A program made the translations under genes and the position numbers. A DNA stretch of 64,000 nucleotides from Poecilobothrus nobilitatus. Its lineage: Eukaryota > Arthropoda > Insecta > Diptera > Dolichopodidae. Below, piece by piece: positions 44,435 through 57,849 of the stretch. Location of the stretch: NCBI GenBank assembly GCA_947095535.1, contig OX352773.1:103617948-103681947 (forward strand), given 5' to 3'. Below the pieces are notes generated by a model, which was not told the DNA's origin, ran no database searches, and saw nothing but the letters and a program-made list of their open reading frames with translations. Every line of letters begins with the position of its first letter. Position 1 is the first letter of the stretch.

Positions 44435-45439
44435 CTATTTTATTGATGAATCCTTCCGCATGTTGATCCAATTCAACTTTTCTTCCATTAGAACCCTCAA
44501 GTATTTGAATTTTCTGACCTTCTCGATGTTATCCCCGATTAAGCTTGTATTTGGTGTAAAACTTAACGCTCTTTTTGGAGCGAATATCATCAATTTTGTT
44601 TTTGTGCTGTTTATCGTGACCTTGTCACCGAGTCTCCAATTATTAAATTTGGTGAAGTCTTCGTTTATTAGGTCTTCCATTTGTTGCTTGTTTCTCACTT
44701 TGTATAGCAGACACGTGTCGTCCGCAAAAATTATATATTTGCCAGCTAACCCCGCTTCCTTCATATTTAGTATATATAAGAGATATAATGTTGGGCCTAG
44801 TACTGATCCTTGTGGCACACCGAAGTTTATTCTATGTGGTTTGCTTTGTTTATCCTTAATTTTTGTTACTATTCATCTGTTTGATAAGTAATCCTTTAAA
44901 AGTTGCTTTGCCACTACTCTTAATCCAAGTTCATCTAACTTCTTCAGTAGTGTTTCATGGTGTACCGTGTCGAAGGCTTTCTGGAAGTAGATAAAAACGG
45001 TTGCTGTGAAGTATCCTTCTTCCATTTGGTCATTGATGTATCTTATTACTTCTGTTGTCGCCATTCCTGTGCCATATGCTTTTTGAATGCCGAATTTATT
45101 ATCATCGAATCCAATTGTTTTTGTGATAAACTCCTTTATCCTTGAATTGATGTTTTTTTCATAAATTTTTCTTATGTTGTTTATCAGTGTTATAGGCCTG
45201 TAGTTCCCTAATTCGCTTTTGGTACCCCCTTTATGCAGCGGAATTGCATAAGCTTTCTTACATATGGCTGGAAATGATCCTGCTTCCAATAGTTCGTTTA
45301 TTAGTTTCGCCAACGTCGGTGCTATGATATGGCCTATATGTTCAAGTTGATATGTTGTAATTCCGTCACGTCCCGCTGAATTGGTGTTCTTCAATTTGTT
45401 TATGATGTGTTTCTTCCTCGTTTGAGGGTTGTAGAACAA
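44435..45439 (-). pseudogene. Nlr2 (U2) reverse transcriptase with one in-frame stop
   Basis: Same frame and same TGA stop as U1; FADD intact. A handful of substitutions (e.g. KFGIQKAYG for EFGLQKACG) mark the divergence between units. Confidence 0.88.
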
Positions 45440-46380
45440 TCGACTTGTTGTTTAGCGCATTCACTGCCAGATTTATGTTTATATTTATTTTATCATTTAG
45501 CTTAAAACCAATTGCTGCAAAATATGTTTATTGCTTCTAGAATTTCTTCTTTAATCCATTTATATTTATTTTATCAATAAATGTATCCCTTTTTGTTGTT
45601 GCATTTTTGTTTAGAAAATTATTAATTGTTTTGAATCACTTTTTTGTATCGTTCCCTGCTTTTAATACTTCGCTATTAAAATTTTCTTGCTTTGTTCTCC
45701 TGATTATTTGTGTTATTTTATTTTTCATTTCCTTGAAGTCCCTTTCTAACCAGATGTACACCGGACTTTTCCTGATTGTTTGTACAATCTGTATCTCTTT
45801 TTCATCAACTGTAGTATTTCTTGTGTATCCAGCTATTGCTTTTTGTGCTTATTATCTATGTATAGGTGTTTTGCTCCTTAGCCTTCTGAATTATACTTGG
45901 TAACTGCTCCATGTTCTCAATTTGTTCCTCAAATATGCATATTCTGATTTCATTCTAGTATGTCGCCTTGTTTAGGTGCGTGAGTACGTTTTTTCCATCT
46001 TGTATTTTAACGCTGTGGTTTTAGATATGTTCGTCGTTATTATTTTGTGGTCCAAATATGGATTGTCAATGAGATGAATTTTTACACTATATTTACATTC
46101 ATCTAGCTTTCAAATTACATGGTCGATTATGGTGTTAGTGTTGTCGGTTGTCCTTTGATTTGACATTGATTTCGTTCACGTATTATCCGTGACGTTGTAT
46201 TATATTATTATAGTATAGTATTATTATTGACGTCCCTATTATGACGTTGTATCCTGGTAAATTATAATATATCGTCTCTCGTGTGTAAGTCTTTGTTTCA
46301 TATTTTATTATTATTATATATGCTCCATTATTGAATCTTATGCTGCATGGTACTATTTCTGCTAGCTTGCATTTAAATAC
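45440..46380 (-). pseudogene. Nlr2 (U2) endonuclease C-terminus and linker remnants
   Basis: Copy of 21400-22340; broken by several stops. Confidence 0.5.
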
Positions 46381-46395
46381 ATTATTTTTAGTGAA

Positions 46396-47152
46396 TCAAT
46401 CATCGATTATATTATTTGATTTGTAGTCCGTTTTCTCTCTTTTTGACGCTATTTCTTTTTTTATAAGACTGCAGCATATACTGGAGGCCCTGTGTTGTGT
46501 GTCTAATTTATTACCTTCAGTTTGGTGTTGGTTGTACGCTAAACAGTTGACGCACTTGATCTCCTTATTACTACAATCCTTAATGTTGTGTTCCTCTGCA
46601 CATTTCACACATTTTATTCCTTTTCTGCAATCTTTCGATTTCTGGTTAAAACCTATGCAGTTGAATATTGCATAGCTGAGATATGTTCCTTAACAAAGTA
46701 AGATTCCCAGTCTATGTTTCTGTGTCTTTTTATCATTTTTGTAAATGTCGTTCAAGGTCCATCTTCTTGTTGCCTGGTCTTCCTTCCAAAGTACTATCTT
46801 TATGTCATCTTCTTTTTCTATATGATTTCTTGTTATTATGCTCTATGGTAGCTCTTATTATTATTTTTGGTTTTGGTTGTATTTTCCTTATTTATCTTGT
46901 TAAGCTTATTGTTTAGTTCGCGTAGTTGTTCGTTTATTTCCTTGAATCTGTTTTCCCATGCCAGTCCACTATTTGCTGCTGCTTCTTCCGCTTCCAGTAT
47001 GTTTATTGTTTTGTTGAAAAGCGATCCATAACACAAAATCCCCCAAATCCTTAATTTTCTTATATTTACTGTCTGTTATGCTGGCACATCTTGCATGCAT
47101 CCATTTGTCACATTAACCGTCACAGATTAGGGCAAATTGTAACTCTGTGACA
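46396..47152 (-). pseudogene. Nlr2 (U2) ORF1
   Basis: PHD-like start, coiled-coil stretch (47036-46836) and Cys knuckles (46608 side). Small indels around 46825-46880 break the middle. Confidence 0.65.
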
Positions 47153-47538
47153 TCTTGTTTTTTTTTTAGATAGTAGCATAAAGAAACTATACTATAAAGA
47201 GAACTCACGTAGAACAAAAATATTAAGCATTTTTCTATGATTTTAAAACATCCCATTGGGATGTTTCGTGCGATTGTGTTGATATTTTTAGTATATAATT
47301 AAATAATAAATGCAGTCGCACGAAACATCCAAATTTGCTTATAGTATTATACATTAGCTGGGATATTTTGTGTGACTGTATTGTATACTATACTAATAAA
47401 GTTAAGTAACAATACAACAAAGAAAAGAAGTAGAAATAGAAATGCATAGGCAAATATTGCAAATAGGCACATAAAACATAAAAATTATGCATGCTTTTAA
47501 ATTTTTTTTTTGAATGAATGTTCGTATATATGTAAATA

Positions 47539-49885
47539 GTCAAAACTCTATTAACCGGCTCTCGATTAATCGGGCACTCTATCAACCGGCAAAATTCTAA
47601 AATTCTTTTTTTTTCTCTTTTAACCGGGTTTAACTCTATTATCCGTGCGACTGTGTTTTTATTCAAAAAATGTGCAATATTACTTCTGAAAATTTAAATT
47701 TGCAATTATTAGTAGGCTTTGTATTTTTATTCATTTTTTGCATTTGCATGTTACCAAGAAATTCTTACATTTGTTTTTCAAGTTGTGTAAGTTAAATTTA
47801 ACAAAGGTTTAACAAAGGTACATATATGTATTATATTAATATTACTCAAATTAAAATAAAAAACTGGGAACGTTATGTTAATTTTAAATCTAATTAGATT
47901 ATAAAAAAGTTACATATTTGTAAAATTTCAGAAAAAATCTTTTAGAGTTGTTTGTCTTTTTGACTTATTATTTTTATGTTCTATTAAATTATTTTGAATT
48001 CTAATAATGTGCATCACATCTTGAGCTGACACATTATTTATTTTATTGTTTTCTAAAAATTCAATTAGTTTTCCGCTTGCATTAATAGCCTCTTCAGAAG
48101 TTACTGTGCACTTAAAAACAGATATATTGGAAATATCACTATCGCTAATGACATCTATTTCATTTTCCGGATCTAACATATTCAAAATTTCATCATCGGT
48201 TAAAGTTGCAAATGTAGGAGCTTTGTTATCGCACTCGACCCATTTTTTTATTGCTTCGCTGTCAAATTCTTGAGTTATACCCTCAGTATTCATTATTTCA
48301 TCAATATTATTTTCTATAACAAGAGAACATTATTCAAATTTTTGTCGAATAATTTTTTAAATAATCAAATTACTTACCTAATTCATTTTCAGAAATCTCA
48401 ACATCATTTTCTAACAAATTTTGCCAAAAATTCTTTAAAACATTTTCACCTACTTCATCCCACGCTTTTCCTGCAGCCCAAATTGCATCTTTAATTGAAA
48501 ATGATTTTTGAAAATGATTTTTATCTTCGCAATTTAGAAATTTTTGTACAACATTTTTTCTATAAATGCATTTAAAACTTCGTATAGCGCCTTGGTGCAT
48601 AGGCTGAATTAAAGAACTGCAGTTTGGGGGGAAGAACTTAACTATAATATTTTCTTTTTGAAGAAGCTCTACGTTGGGATGAGCGAGGCAGTTGTCCATC
48701 AAAAATAATATTTTATAACCTATTGGGAGACCAGACTTAATACAATGAGCACGTGCTTCAGGAATGAAATGCTTATTAAACCAATCTAAGAAAATTTCTT
48801 GAGTAACCCATGCTCTTTCATTTGACTTGTATATTACTGATAGAGTGAAATTTTTAAGAGATCTTGGATTAGCGCTCTTTCCAATCCCCAGTAATTGACA
48901 TTTATGAGTTCCAGCAGCATTCGAACAATTGAGGACTGTAATCCTTTCTTTTGATTCTTTTTGCCCATCTGCAGAGTATTCGTCATTGGAAACCAAAGTA
49001 GTTTTTGGTAAACATTTCCAGAACAAATCTGTTTCATCTCCATTATATATTTGTTCTTTGGAAAGTTCTTCAATAAATTGCTGCAACTCATCAACAAACA
49101 ATGTAGCTGATATATGATCTGCAGACATTTTCTCTCCGGTTAATTTTAAGCTATGAATCCCATGCCTGTTTTTAAATTTACCCAGTCAGCCTTGTGAATA
49201 GTTACAAGATGTTCTTATGTTTAATTCCTCATGAAAATGATTGGCCTTTTCAATTATCATAGGTCCTGAAATTAGAGTTCCTTTATATCTCTCCTGTCGG
49301 AACGATTCATATTAAGCAACATCAACTTTCGGATTCTCAGCCTCTTTAAAAGTTTTTCGGTTTTTTAAGCCTTTGATGGAATCACTTTGAGAATAGAAAT
49401 ATAAAATTTTATGTTTATTTCTGATTATATCTCTAACCGTTTGTTTTCCTATGTTATATATTCTAGATAATGTTTCCACAGACATATTTTGTTCATATTT
49501 CTTAATTATTTCAGCTTTTTGTTTTATATAGTTAAAACAATTTTTTTTCTGTTAGATAGCATTTTATTTAAATAAATAAAAATATTTTATACATACATAC
49601 ATATGTAATTTTTCTTTGACTATTCTCTAACACATACATAATTTGTATAAGTTCCTATTTAATAAAATGAAAGTTAAAGTTCCTATTTTTATTTTATTTT
49701 TGTTTAAATTTGAAAGACAAGTGTGGTAAAAATGGAAAATTTTTGTTTATATATCAAATAAATATAATGAATTTAATAACTTACAATATTGACTTTTATT
49801 TTGACATGACATTCTATTAACCGTGCTTTTCGATTATCCGTGCTGCCGATGGTTTTTTGCAAACCGGATAATCGAGTTTTGACTG
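47539..49885 (-). mobile_element. Pog1 in U2
   Basis: As in U1; the right tip reads CAGTCAAAACTCGATTATCCGG, closer to the left tip than in U1. Confidence 0.9.
47928..49562 (-). pseudogene. Pog1 (U2) transposase
   Basis: DDE domain open from 49128; exon join at intron 48314-48377. Carries the same MHQG third-acid change and N-terminal stops as U1. Around 48720 it reads SGLPIGYKILFLMDN, the sensible family sequence; U1 has a small inversion here (SGLVNLLGGYK). Confidence 0.88.
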
Positions 49886-50698
49886 GTATTTTGTAAGTAT
49901 ATATTTTTATAAATTTTTTTATTCGAGCGGACTTTTTTTTTCTTTTTGTTGTTATTTTTGTTTGGTAATAAAAATTTTAAGAGAGCATATTTATTAAAGT
50001 GCTTAAAAGTGCAAAACTAAATTTATAAATGTATACTTATTATTTTTTTTATATTTTCAATGGTCCAGCTACTTGAATTTTGTAGAGACTATGAATTGTC
50101 TTAGATAATTGAATTTAGTTATTTAGTATATTTTTTTGTTTAATGTTTTTGTTATATGTTTTGTAATATTAATATTATGTTAATTAATTCAACTAATGTA
50201 ATTTTATTTTATACCTATTTATTATTTTGTATTGTTTTAGCTTTTAATTTTAAAAAACTTAAAACATTAAAGACTTAACTTTATTTTTTTCTGTTCTACC
50301 TTTTTTATTTTTTTCTGAATATATATTCTTTTCTAGAATCTATTAAAATACTAAAAATCAATTGATTTAATGAAAATCGAATCAAACAACTTAAATTTAA
50401 CACTATTGCTTACTACATTTTAAGTAAATATATATTAAATTTTAGACTGTGTTCTCAAGTGCGATATTTTTATACTACATTCATCTCTTTCAAATAAAAC
50501 GCTTTCAAATCAAAAATATTAGAAGCATATATTACATTTACATATTTTCATTTTATGTACCTATGTGTATTATATTATACGTATGCATATTACAGTATGC
50601 ATTGGTGGGTGTAGTAAATTTAGATAAACTGAAATTGAAAAAGTGGTCAAAAAACTTTTGTTCTAGATGAGTACTCTATATAGTATAGTTTCTTTATG

Positions 50699-50937
50699 AT
50701 GGTAGTATAAAACAAATTTATTTTTTTGTAGTCTTAGCCTAAGCTGTATGACCTTATAACATAATATAAATTAAAAAGAATTTTCTTCAGTTTTATTCAA
50801 ATATGCAAAATTAATTTAAATCATATTAATAACAAATAAAGGAAACGAAAAGTAAAGAATTATTACAATGATAAAAATCATAATATTAAAATAAACAAAA
50901 AAGAAAAAATTCACAAATAGATATGTACATACATACA
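50699..50937. other. Interval between Tir1 and solo LTR
   Basis: Copy of 26684-26920, ending ATGTACATACATACA. No gene. Confidence 0.5.
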
Positions 50938-51484
50938 TGTGGGAATGCAGAAATCATAAATTACACCACTCTACATTTCACATTAAATTATTACATATGG
51001 CACATTCGTACGGTGATCCTAACATTTAGAAAACAACATTTATTTCATATAAAAAAAACAACATATGACCTTTTTATTTACCGTTCTTTTTCTAAATCAT
51101 TATATAAAAAGAAAGAAGTTGATCATTAAGAACGTGGCCGTGGAAGAAGTAAAAAGTCGATTCTAAAATATATAATTAATACATTTTGTTCAATATTATA
51201 ATAATTTTTATTATATTAAGTACGTAGTGTTGGATATAATTTTAGTTTAAAAAAAAAACATTATTTTGAACTTTTTTTTTAAAAATACATTAATATTAAA
51301 TCTTGAAGAATAATTTTTATTTAATATCAATCAAAGTTTTGCTTATTTAAATTGTAACAGTTGAATAATTTAATATTGAATTCTTTCATTTTGTCAATTA
51401 AAACAAAAAAATTATCATTAAATATATACTATTTTGTTATTAATATAGAATAGAAATTGTGTTTAATTTTGTTTGGATTCAACA
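50938..51484 (+). mobile_element. Gyp1 copy C: solo LTR
   Basis: A single 547-bp LTR with perfect 4-bp flanks TACA (50934-50937 and 51485-51488). It arose by recombination between the two LTRs of a full element in this unit. Confidence 0.93.
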
Positions 51485-51725
51485 TACATACATAATTGAA
51501 TTTTAATATATACAAACTTTGCAAGGAAGATTCGCTTTTTTTTGAAATTTTTTAGCCGATTTCCTATACTAATTCCTGTTCTAACAAATGTTTTAATTTT
51601 GCTTTTAAATTCTCTCATACTCTTGATCAATTTAAACGTTTCAGGAAGCTCATTATAAACTTTCAAAACAATTATATAAGCAATTATTTTTCTGTTTGTT
51701 TGAACGAAATAATGTTAAATAAAAG

Positions 51726-52485
51726 CACAAAGAAACTAAAGTCTTTAATGTTTTAAGTTTTTTAAAATTAAAAGCTAAAACAATACAAAATAATAAATAG
51801 GTATAAAATAAAATTACATTAGTTGAATTAATTAACATAATATTAATATTACAAAACATATAACAAAAACATTAAAGAAAAAAATATACTAAATAACTAA
51901 ATTCAATTATCTAAGACAATTCATAGTTTCTGCAAAATTCAAGTAGCTGGACCATTGAAAATATAAAATATAAATAATAAGTACATATGTATATATTTAT
52001 AAATTTAGTTTTGCACTTTTAAGCACTTTAATAAATATGCTCCCTTAAAATTTTTAATACCAAACAAAAATAACAACAAAGAGAAAAAAAAAGTCCGCTC
52101 AAATAAAAAAATTTGTAAAAGTATATAATTACAAAATACATATTTACATATATACGAACATTCATTCAAAAAAAAAATTTAAAAGCATGCATAATTTTTA
52201 TTTTTTATGTATGTATATTTGCACCATTTGCCTATGCATTTCTATTTCTACTTCTTTTCTCTGTTGTATTGTTACTTAACTTTATTATTATAGTATACAA
52301 TACAGTCACACAAAATATCCCAGCTAATGTAAATATAATACTATAAGCAAATTTGGATATTTCTTGCGATTGTATTTATTATTTAATTATATACTAAAAA
52401 TATCAACAATCGCACGAAACATCCCAATGGGATGTTTCAAAATCGTAGAAAAATGCTTAATATTTTTGTTCTACGTGAGTTCTCT
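51726..52485. mobile_element. Short Tir1 derivative in U3 (760 bp)
   Basis: Same length and the same perfect ATAAAAG flanks (51719-51725, 52486-52492) as the U2 copy. Confidence 0.78.
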
Positions 52486-52492
52486 ATAAAAG

Positions 52493-53190
52493 TGTGATAA
52501 AAGTTTGCTTTATTCCGCGTGTTGTGATTGTGGATGTCAATCATCCTGTTTAGTATGAAGTTGTGCTTGATTTCATTATTGACAATTTTAAAAGCAAGTG
52601 TATGCATATATGTAGTTCGCATTTACATATACATATTTGAAAAACTAATATATTGAGAGCAGTATATTAAGTCTGTTGCGTGTTGAATTGGAAACCTATT
52701 TATCACATGATCAATGTGACCATTCCAATTAGCTTTGCTATCTATTATTAGACCTAGATAATTGATTTTTTTAACAACTTCAATTTTTTCATTGTTGAGA
52801 GGAAAGTCAGCTCTCTCATCAAAAAATTTATTTTCAAAAAATAAAATTTTGGTTTCTTCCACATTTAAGCTAAGTCGATGTTTTGCTAGCCACACTTGTA
52901 TCATGTTCAGATCATCTTGAATAGAAATCTTTAATTCCACTTCAATTATCACAAGCATACTTTAGTACAGCGTCGTCTGCTTACAGCTGCAAAATTCCAT
53001 TGATATTTATATATATATATTTATAGACGAGCTAAATCGTATATATTAATTTTAAAAAGGTCGGAACCCAATATGGATCCCTGAGGTACTCCCTTGGTTG
53101 CAGTTTTTTTTCGAACTGTAAGTATTATTAACACGAACCATTTGATCTCTATTTTCAAGATATAATTTGAATAACATTAACTGTAATTCA
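52493..53190 (-). pseudogene. Nlr1 (U3) reverse transcriptase, rear half
   Basis: Retains the post-YADD part (52958-52623) and the QGS region; the fingers present in U1 and U2 are deleted. Confidence 0.75.
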
Positions 53191-53207
53191 TATCATTCAT
53201 ATGTATC

Positions 53208-53593
53208 ATGATATCTGTATATGCCTATAATGTTGTACTTATCTTCTAATAATTTTACTCCTATATACTGTTTCCCAATTCCTCACTAAAAATTAAATTA
53301 CTATCTATATCATTTCTTACGTAAATTACAACTCCTCCGTATGCATTTTGTCTGTTACTGAAATAAGAGTTGAATCCGGGAAGATTGAAAAAATGCAACC
53401 AAATTTCTGTCAGAACTATGACATATACATCACTATCAAAATTTTTAATCAAAGCTTCAGCTTCATACAACTTTTTGCGTAAACTTTGAATATCTAAATA
53501 TATAATATTTAGATTATTTTTATATTTATTTATTGGCGAAGTTTTAAGTTTACGTAATGGTTTACCCTTATGTTGTATTAATGTCATCGACAC
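53208..53593 (-). pseudogene. Nlr1 (U3) endonuclease N-terminal half
   Basis: 110 codons from MSMTLIQHKGK through NIIYLDIQSLRKK, TEIWL and VVIYVRN to a stop at 53261. Here a short deletion near 53576 puts an ATG in frame with the domain, unlike U1 and U2. Confidence 0.75.
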
Positions 53594-53599
53594 TTATTT

Positions 53600-54162
53600 G
53601 AGAAAAATAAAAATAAGTTTGAGTTTTTTTTTTTTTATGACATGCTCGAATGCAAACTGGTATTCCAATAAACTTAATAAAGTTATAAAATTTAAATTGA
53701 TCAGCTGTTTTTGACAATAGAGATGAGAGCAAGAAGAATGATAGAAAAAAAATTATAAAATATATAAATGTAAACCAGCACAGAGAAAAATGTTTAATTA
53801 TTAAATTAAAAATACATTTTGATATTATAATAATTTTAAAATTAAAAAATATAAGTGTTTTTTTATTGAAAATAATAAGAAGTCAAATGTTTTAATATAA
53901 TTATTAGTGCTAATTGAAATTAAATGTAGTAAAATGAAATGTAGTTAAATGTACTAAATGAAACAGAAAAAAATAAAATATCTATTTGTTTTTTAATTAA
54001 AAAAAATTGTTATTGTAAATAGTGAGAACATAAGATATGTTAATTAATTCCAAAATTATTATTAAATTATCAGTCAAAATTTTAAGACAAAGCGAAAAGT
54101 AAAAGAAAACCAAAAATGTTTTTTTATAATTAAGAAAAATTTGTAGATTTGAAAACTAAAAT
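53600..54162. other. AT-rich interval, no gene (U3)
   Basis: Copy of 10391-10968. Nothing recognised. Confidence 0.6.
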
Positions 54163-54622
54163 TGTAGGTTAGGTTAAGCAATTTTAATGTAATGTTAAAT
54201 TATTATATAGAATTTCAAAAAAAAGTGAGAGTGTAAAGACCTAACACCTAATGTGTTTTATTGTTATATAACTAGAATTTAAAGAAACAAAAATGTATTT
54301 TGTAATCTTAATACATTGTATGCAATGCACTGATTAATCATATCAAATCATTTCTTTGTTTAATGCCAATAACCCAAGGAATGCAATAATAATTATGCAA
54401 TGCTTTGTTAAGTATATCAATTAGCGATAAAAATGTAATTTATATCGATTACCCAATTAATGGTAATCTATGAAATGTATGAATTATTAGTATTGTATTA
54501 AAGTAACTTTGTATTAGTAGAGTTAGTAATAAGTTATAAATAGTTAATGTAAGTAGAATAAAGAAACAGTTAATATAGAATCTTACAACAATGTTTTTCA
54601 ATAATAACCAATATATATTACA
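54163..54622 (+). repeat. Candidate Gyp2 5' LTR, complete (U3)
   Basis: TGTAGGTTAGG...ATATATTACA, 460 bases, with TGT/ACA tips, followed directly by TGGCAACATG, a possible primer-binding site. No partner LTR exists in the window, so this is a proposal only. Confidence 0.4.
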
Positions 54623-55247
54623 TGGCAACATGTAAATAATTTTATTACTAAGTATGAGTAATATTTAAAATTTTAAAGTAAAAGTGAAAAAAAAAAAAAG
54701 TGAAAAATATATAAAAATAATAATTATTAAAATATTTTATTTAATTACAATTCATTTATGAGTGACACTATTATAATAATAAAATAACATATAAAAATAA
54801 TAATTATTTAAATTTTTAAGTTTTTGTTAATAACTATTTTGTTAGAAGTGACTTTATAATGACTAAATTAAAAACAGTTAGGTATTATAAGAAAACCCCG
54901 GTAATAACTGCCGAAAATTTTTTTAATGTCAAAGAAAAAGGATATAGTCACATATGTAAGCGAAACGAGGTGTGAAGTGTTGTGTTACACCTGGTCAGAA
55001 ATAAGTGAAAAAGAAAATACGAAAAACTAAAAGAACAAAGTGTGAACTCACAATTGAGCCAAACAATAAAAGCAATAAAAATCAATTAAAAATAGAAATT
55101 ATAAAAAAAAGAAAAAACTAAACAAAAAAAAAAAAATATAACAATAATAATGAAAATAAAAATTTACGTCAAATAATAAAACTTTTCAAAGTCAACTTAA
55201 CAAACAATGTTAAATAAAATAAAAAAAGAAAAAAAAAAGTAAATAAA
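54623..55247 (+). other. Gyp2 leader, U3-specific part
   Basis: Noncoding, AT-rich. Contains the only copy of the segment replaced in U1 and U2 by a ~60-base filler with repeats of AGACAAAACTA. Confidence 0.6.
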
Positions 55248-55457
55248 ATGGGAGGAAGCAAGTCGAAAATAGATAACACAGAAGAAATAAACAACACCAT
55301 CATCATAGAAACACTTCAAGAACAATATGATAATATCTATTGGATCCTGTTGGTGATTGCAGTAGAGAAAATATTAGAAGCAGATGACATGATATATCAG
55401 AACATCAGGAAAAACATCAAACGAAAATATCAAGTACAAGTGCCGGAAGTTGAGTAA
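55248..55457 (+). CDS. Gyp2 leader small ORF with myristoylation-type N-terminus
   Basis: 69 codons starting MGGSKSKIDNTEE. Gly2 and Ser6 followed by Lys fit the N-myristoylation pattern MGxxxS. A short hydrophobic stretch YWILLVIAVEKIL (about residues 31-43) is followed by a basic segment (RKNIKRKYQ). It lies in the element leader, over 1 kb ahead of gag. I do not recognise a family. It could be a small accessory membrane-associated protein, or an upstream ORF that restrains gag translation. U1 and U2 versions are frameshifted after codon 8. Confidence 0.5.
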   Translation: MGGSKSKIDNTEEINNTIIIETLQEQYDNIYWILLVIAVEKILEADDMIYQNIRKNIKRKYQVQVPEVE

Positions 55458-56550
55458 AAGAAAAAGATTTTATGCAAAAATTAAATAAAATATATAGCTT
55501 AGTATAAATTAAAACTATTATTTGAAAATTACTACTTTAAAATTAACTTTTGAATAGAATTCATAAATATATAATTAAATTTTTTTACTAAATATTTTAA
55601 CTAACTAAATGATTTTTTTATCCTAAATAAATATATTTAATATAAAGTCAAATATAAAAATAAAGTTAATATAAAGTCAAATAAATTAAATTTAAAAACA
55701 AAAAAAGGAAAATTTGTATAAAAATTAGAATAAAAGACTTTTCGAATATAAAAGAAGCATAGCTTTTATTAAATAGCTTCTTTCTAAATAATGAATAAAT
55801 ATCAGAGAAAATTATTATATTATTATAATTAGATTTTTTAGATTTTAATAAATAGATTTTAATAAATAAATAGATCATAATTTAAAAATTTTTTTAAGTA
55901 ATGTTAATTTTTTTTTGCAATTATATTTACAATATATATTTTAGTCGCTATATTTTAAGTTAAAAATTTATATGAAACTAATATTTCTTTATCAATATAT
56001 ATAAAATTTTTGTTTTTTAAAAAGTGCTAAAAACTAAATCATTATTATTGAAGTTTAAATTTTTAGATTTTATTTTGCAATTAAACTTTTATTTTTTATT
56101 TATTATTAAAAATTTTATATATTAATCACTACATGTAAGTTTTTACTACATTATTAAACATATATATAGCATATTTTAAATTTTTATATTTTTTGTATTC
56201 TAACTAAATACATGTTTTATATTTTTTGATAACTATAAATTTAATAACAAGAAAATTTTTTTTGTCATTATAACTAAATCTAAATTTGTCTTAAATCATA
56301 TGAGTATCATAACTATGTCTAAATGAAAAGTACATATGAATTTATCACTTACTCAAATACATTTCATCATAGTTTTTAAAGCCTTAGGTCCATGTATAAT
56401 AGTATTGCCTAATAGTAGCAGAACATTAGCAACAGAACAGGCCTAATAGTAGTAGAACATTTCATTTTTGCCAGAGATAGACTAAAAACTGTTTATAAAA
56501 TATAAGAGTGTGAGACAAAAATACCCGATAATGTATCCTCTCTAATTGAT
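55458..56550. other. Gyp2 leader in U3, no gene
   Basis: AT-rich; same as 11739-12816 with small indels near 55840-55870. Confidence 0.6.
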
Positions 56551-57502
56551 ATGTCAGATGATGAAAATTCTGAATCCGAAAGTGTAAATTCTGAATCTAG
56601 TAGTGAAGACTCAATAACTGAAACAATGTCGTTATCTAACCCAGAATTTTTAAAATTAGCGTCGTGCACCATAAATAGGAATTATAATTGTGATCCGCTA
56701 AGTTTACAATTATTTATTGACTCAGTGAACTTATTAGAGAAAATAGCAACAAATGCCACTCTAAAAGCACTTTTGAAATCGTTCATATTATCAAAACTCG
56801 AAGGAAAAGCCAGAGAATGTATAACAGATGAAGATAATACTGGCAAAATAATTGAAACACTAAAAAGGAAAATTGAAACGGAAAGTTCTAAAATAATAGA
56901 AGGCACAATTCAAACCTTAAAAACAGACAGAATTCCCCTACAAGACTTCGCTAAACAAGCAGAAAGTTTAGCTGAAAATTTTAGAAGATCCCTAGTTATG
57001 GAAGGGATCAGTGCTAGCAAAGGAGTTGAATTGTCGGTTGAAAAAACAATCGATGTGTATAGAGCTTCAGCTCGCTCTGATTTAGCTAAATCAGTGCTCG
57101 CGGCTTTTAAATTTGAAGATCTTAAAGAAGTTGTAGCTAAATTTATCGTTGAAACCAATACAGAGACTAAAAAAAACAAGTTCTCACACAACATCTCAAA
57201 ATCGTAATTTTAGGAATAAAAATTTTAATAATAATTTTAATAATAAACCTAGTAATTATAATAATTTTAATAAAAATAAATTTAGAAATAATCAGTCAAA
57301 TTTTAATAAAAATAGGAATAATAATTATAGAAATAATTTTATTAATAGCAATCGACAATTTAATAGTCAACAATATAGAAATAATAATAATAGTAGTAAT
57401 AATAGAAATGATAGAAATGTCCGCTATTTGGAAAACTCTACGACCCCTCAATGGCATAGGCAGAGAGGGGTAGAGAAACCAGAACTAGAAGAGGAACAGT
57501 AG
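56551..57502 (+). pseudogene. Gyp2 (U3) gag, frameshifted at A8
   Basis: Same break as U1 (57169-57176): the first frame stops at 57207 and the Asn-rich tail is open to 57502. A few substitutions (CTINRN, TNATL) set it apart from U1 and U2. Confidence 0.82.
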
Positions 57503-57582
57503 AGGAAATAATAATAAAAAATGTTTATACGTTAAATCTAAATTTTTCTGACTACGTCAAAATTCTTACAAAATTAAGTACT

Positions 57583-57817
57583 CAATTTTCTAATAGATAC
57601 TCAAGCAGATATTTCGTTAATAAAACAATATTCTATTAATAATGTCTATAAATTAAATAAAAATAACGTCATAAAAATCAAAGGTATAACTCATATTTGT
57701 ATTAAATCTTTGGGTACAGTGTATACAAAAATCTATATACAAAATAACGAATTACCATGCGAATTACATGTAGTACCAGAAAATTTTGATATAGAATACT
57801 CGGTAAAGACTTTATAA
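57583..57817 (+). pseudogene. Gyp2 (U3) protease segment
   Basis: DTQ-type active-site region, Asp codon 57596-57598; same later frameshift as the other units. Confidence 0.6.
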
Positions 57818-57849
57818 AATTTTACAAATGGAACATTGATTACGAACAC

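Larger units (their letters stand above)
43503..47176 (-). mobile_element. Nlr2 in U2
   Basis: Same architecture as 19293-23146, with a ~160-base deletion at the C-terminal/3' UTR boundary (near 44004) and a ~20-base loss near 46158. Confidence 0.78.
47177..50698. mobile_element. Tir1 long copy in U2, carrying Pog1
   Basis: Left CATAAAGAAACTATACTATA and right (reversed) CATAAAGAAACTATACTATA are identical over the first 20 bases; over 43 bases 39 match. Flanks ATAGTAG and ATGGTAG. Hairpin motifs at about 47246-47380. Confidence 0.75.
51485..53600 (-). mobile_element. Nlr1 in U3, with extra internal deletion
   Basis: C-terminal tail, short Tir1 insert (51726-52485), RT rear half, then a deletion of about 0.8 kb near 53190-53207 that joins the RT palm directly to the endonuclease. 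Confidence 0.8.
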
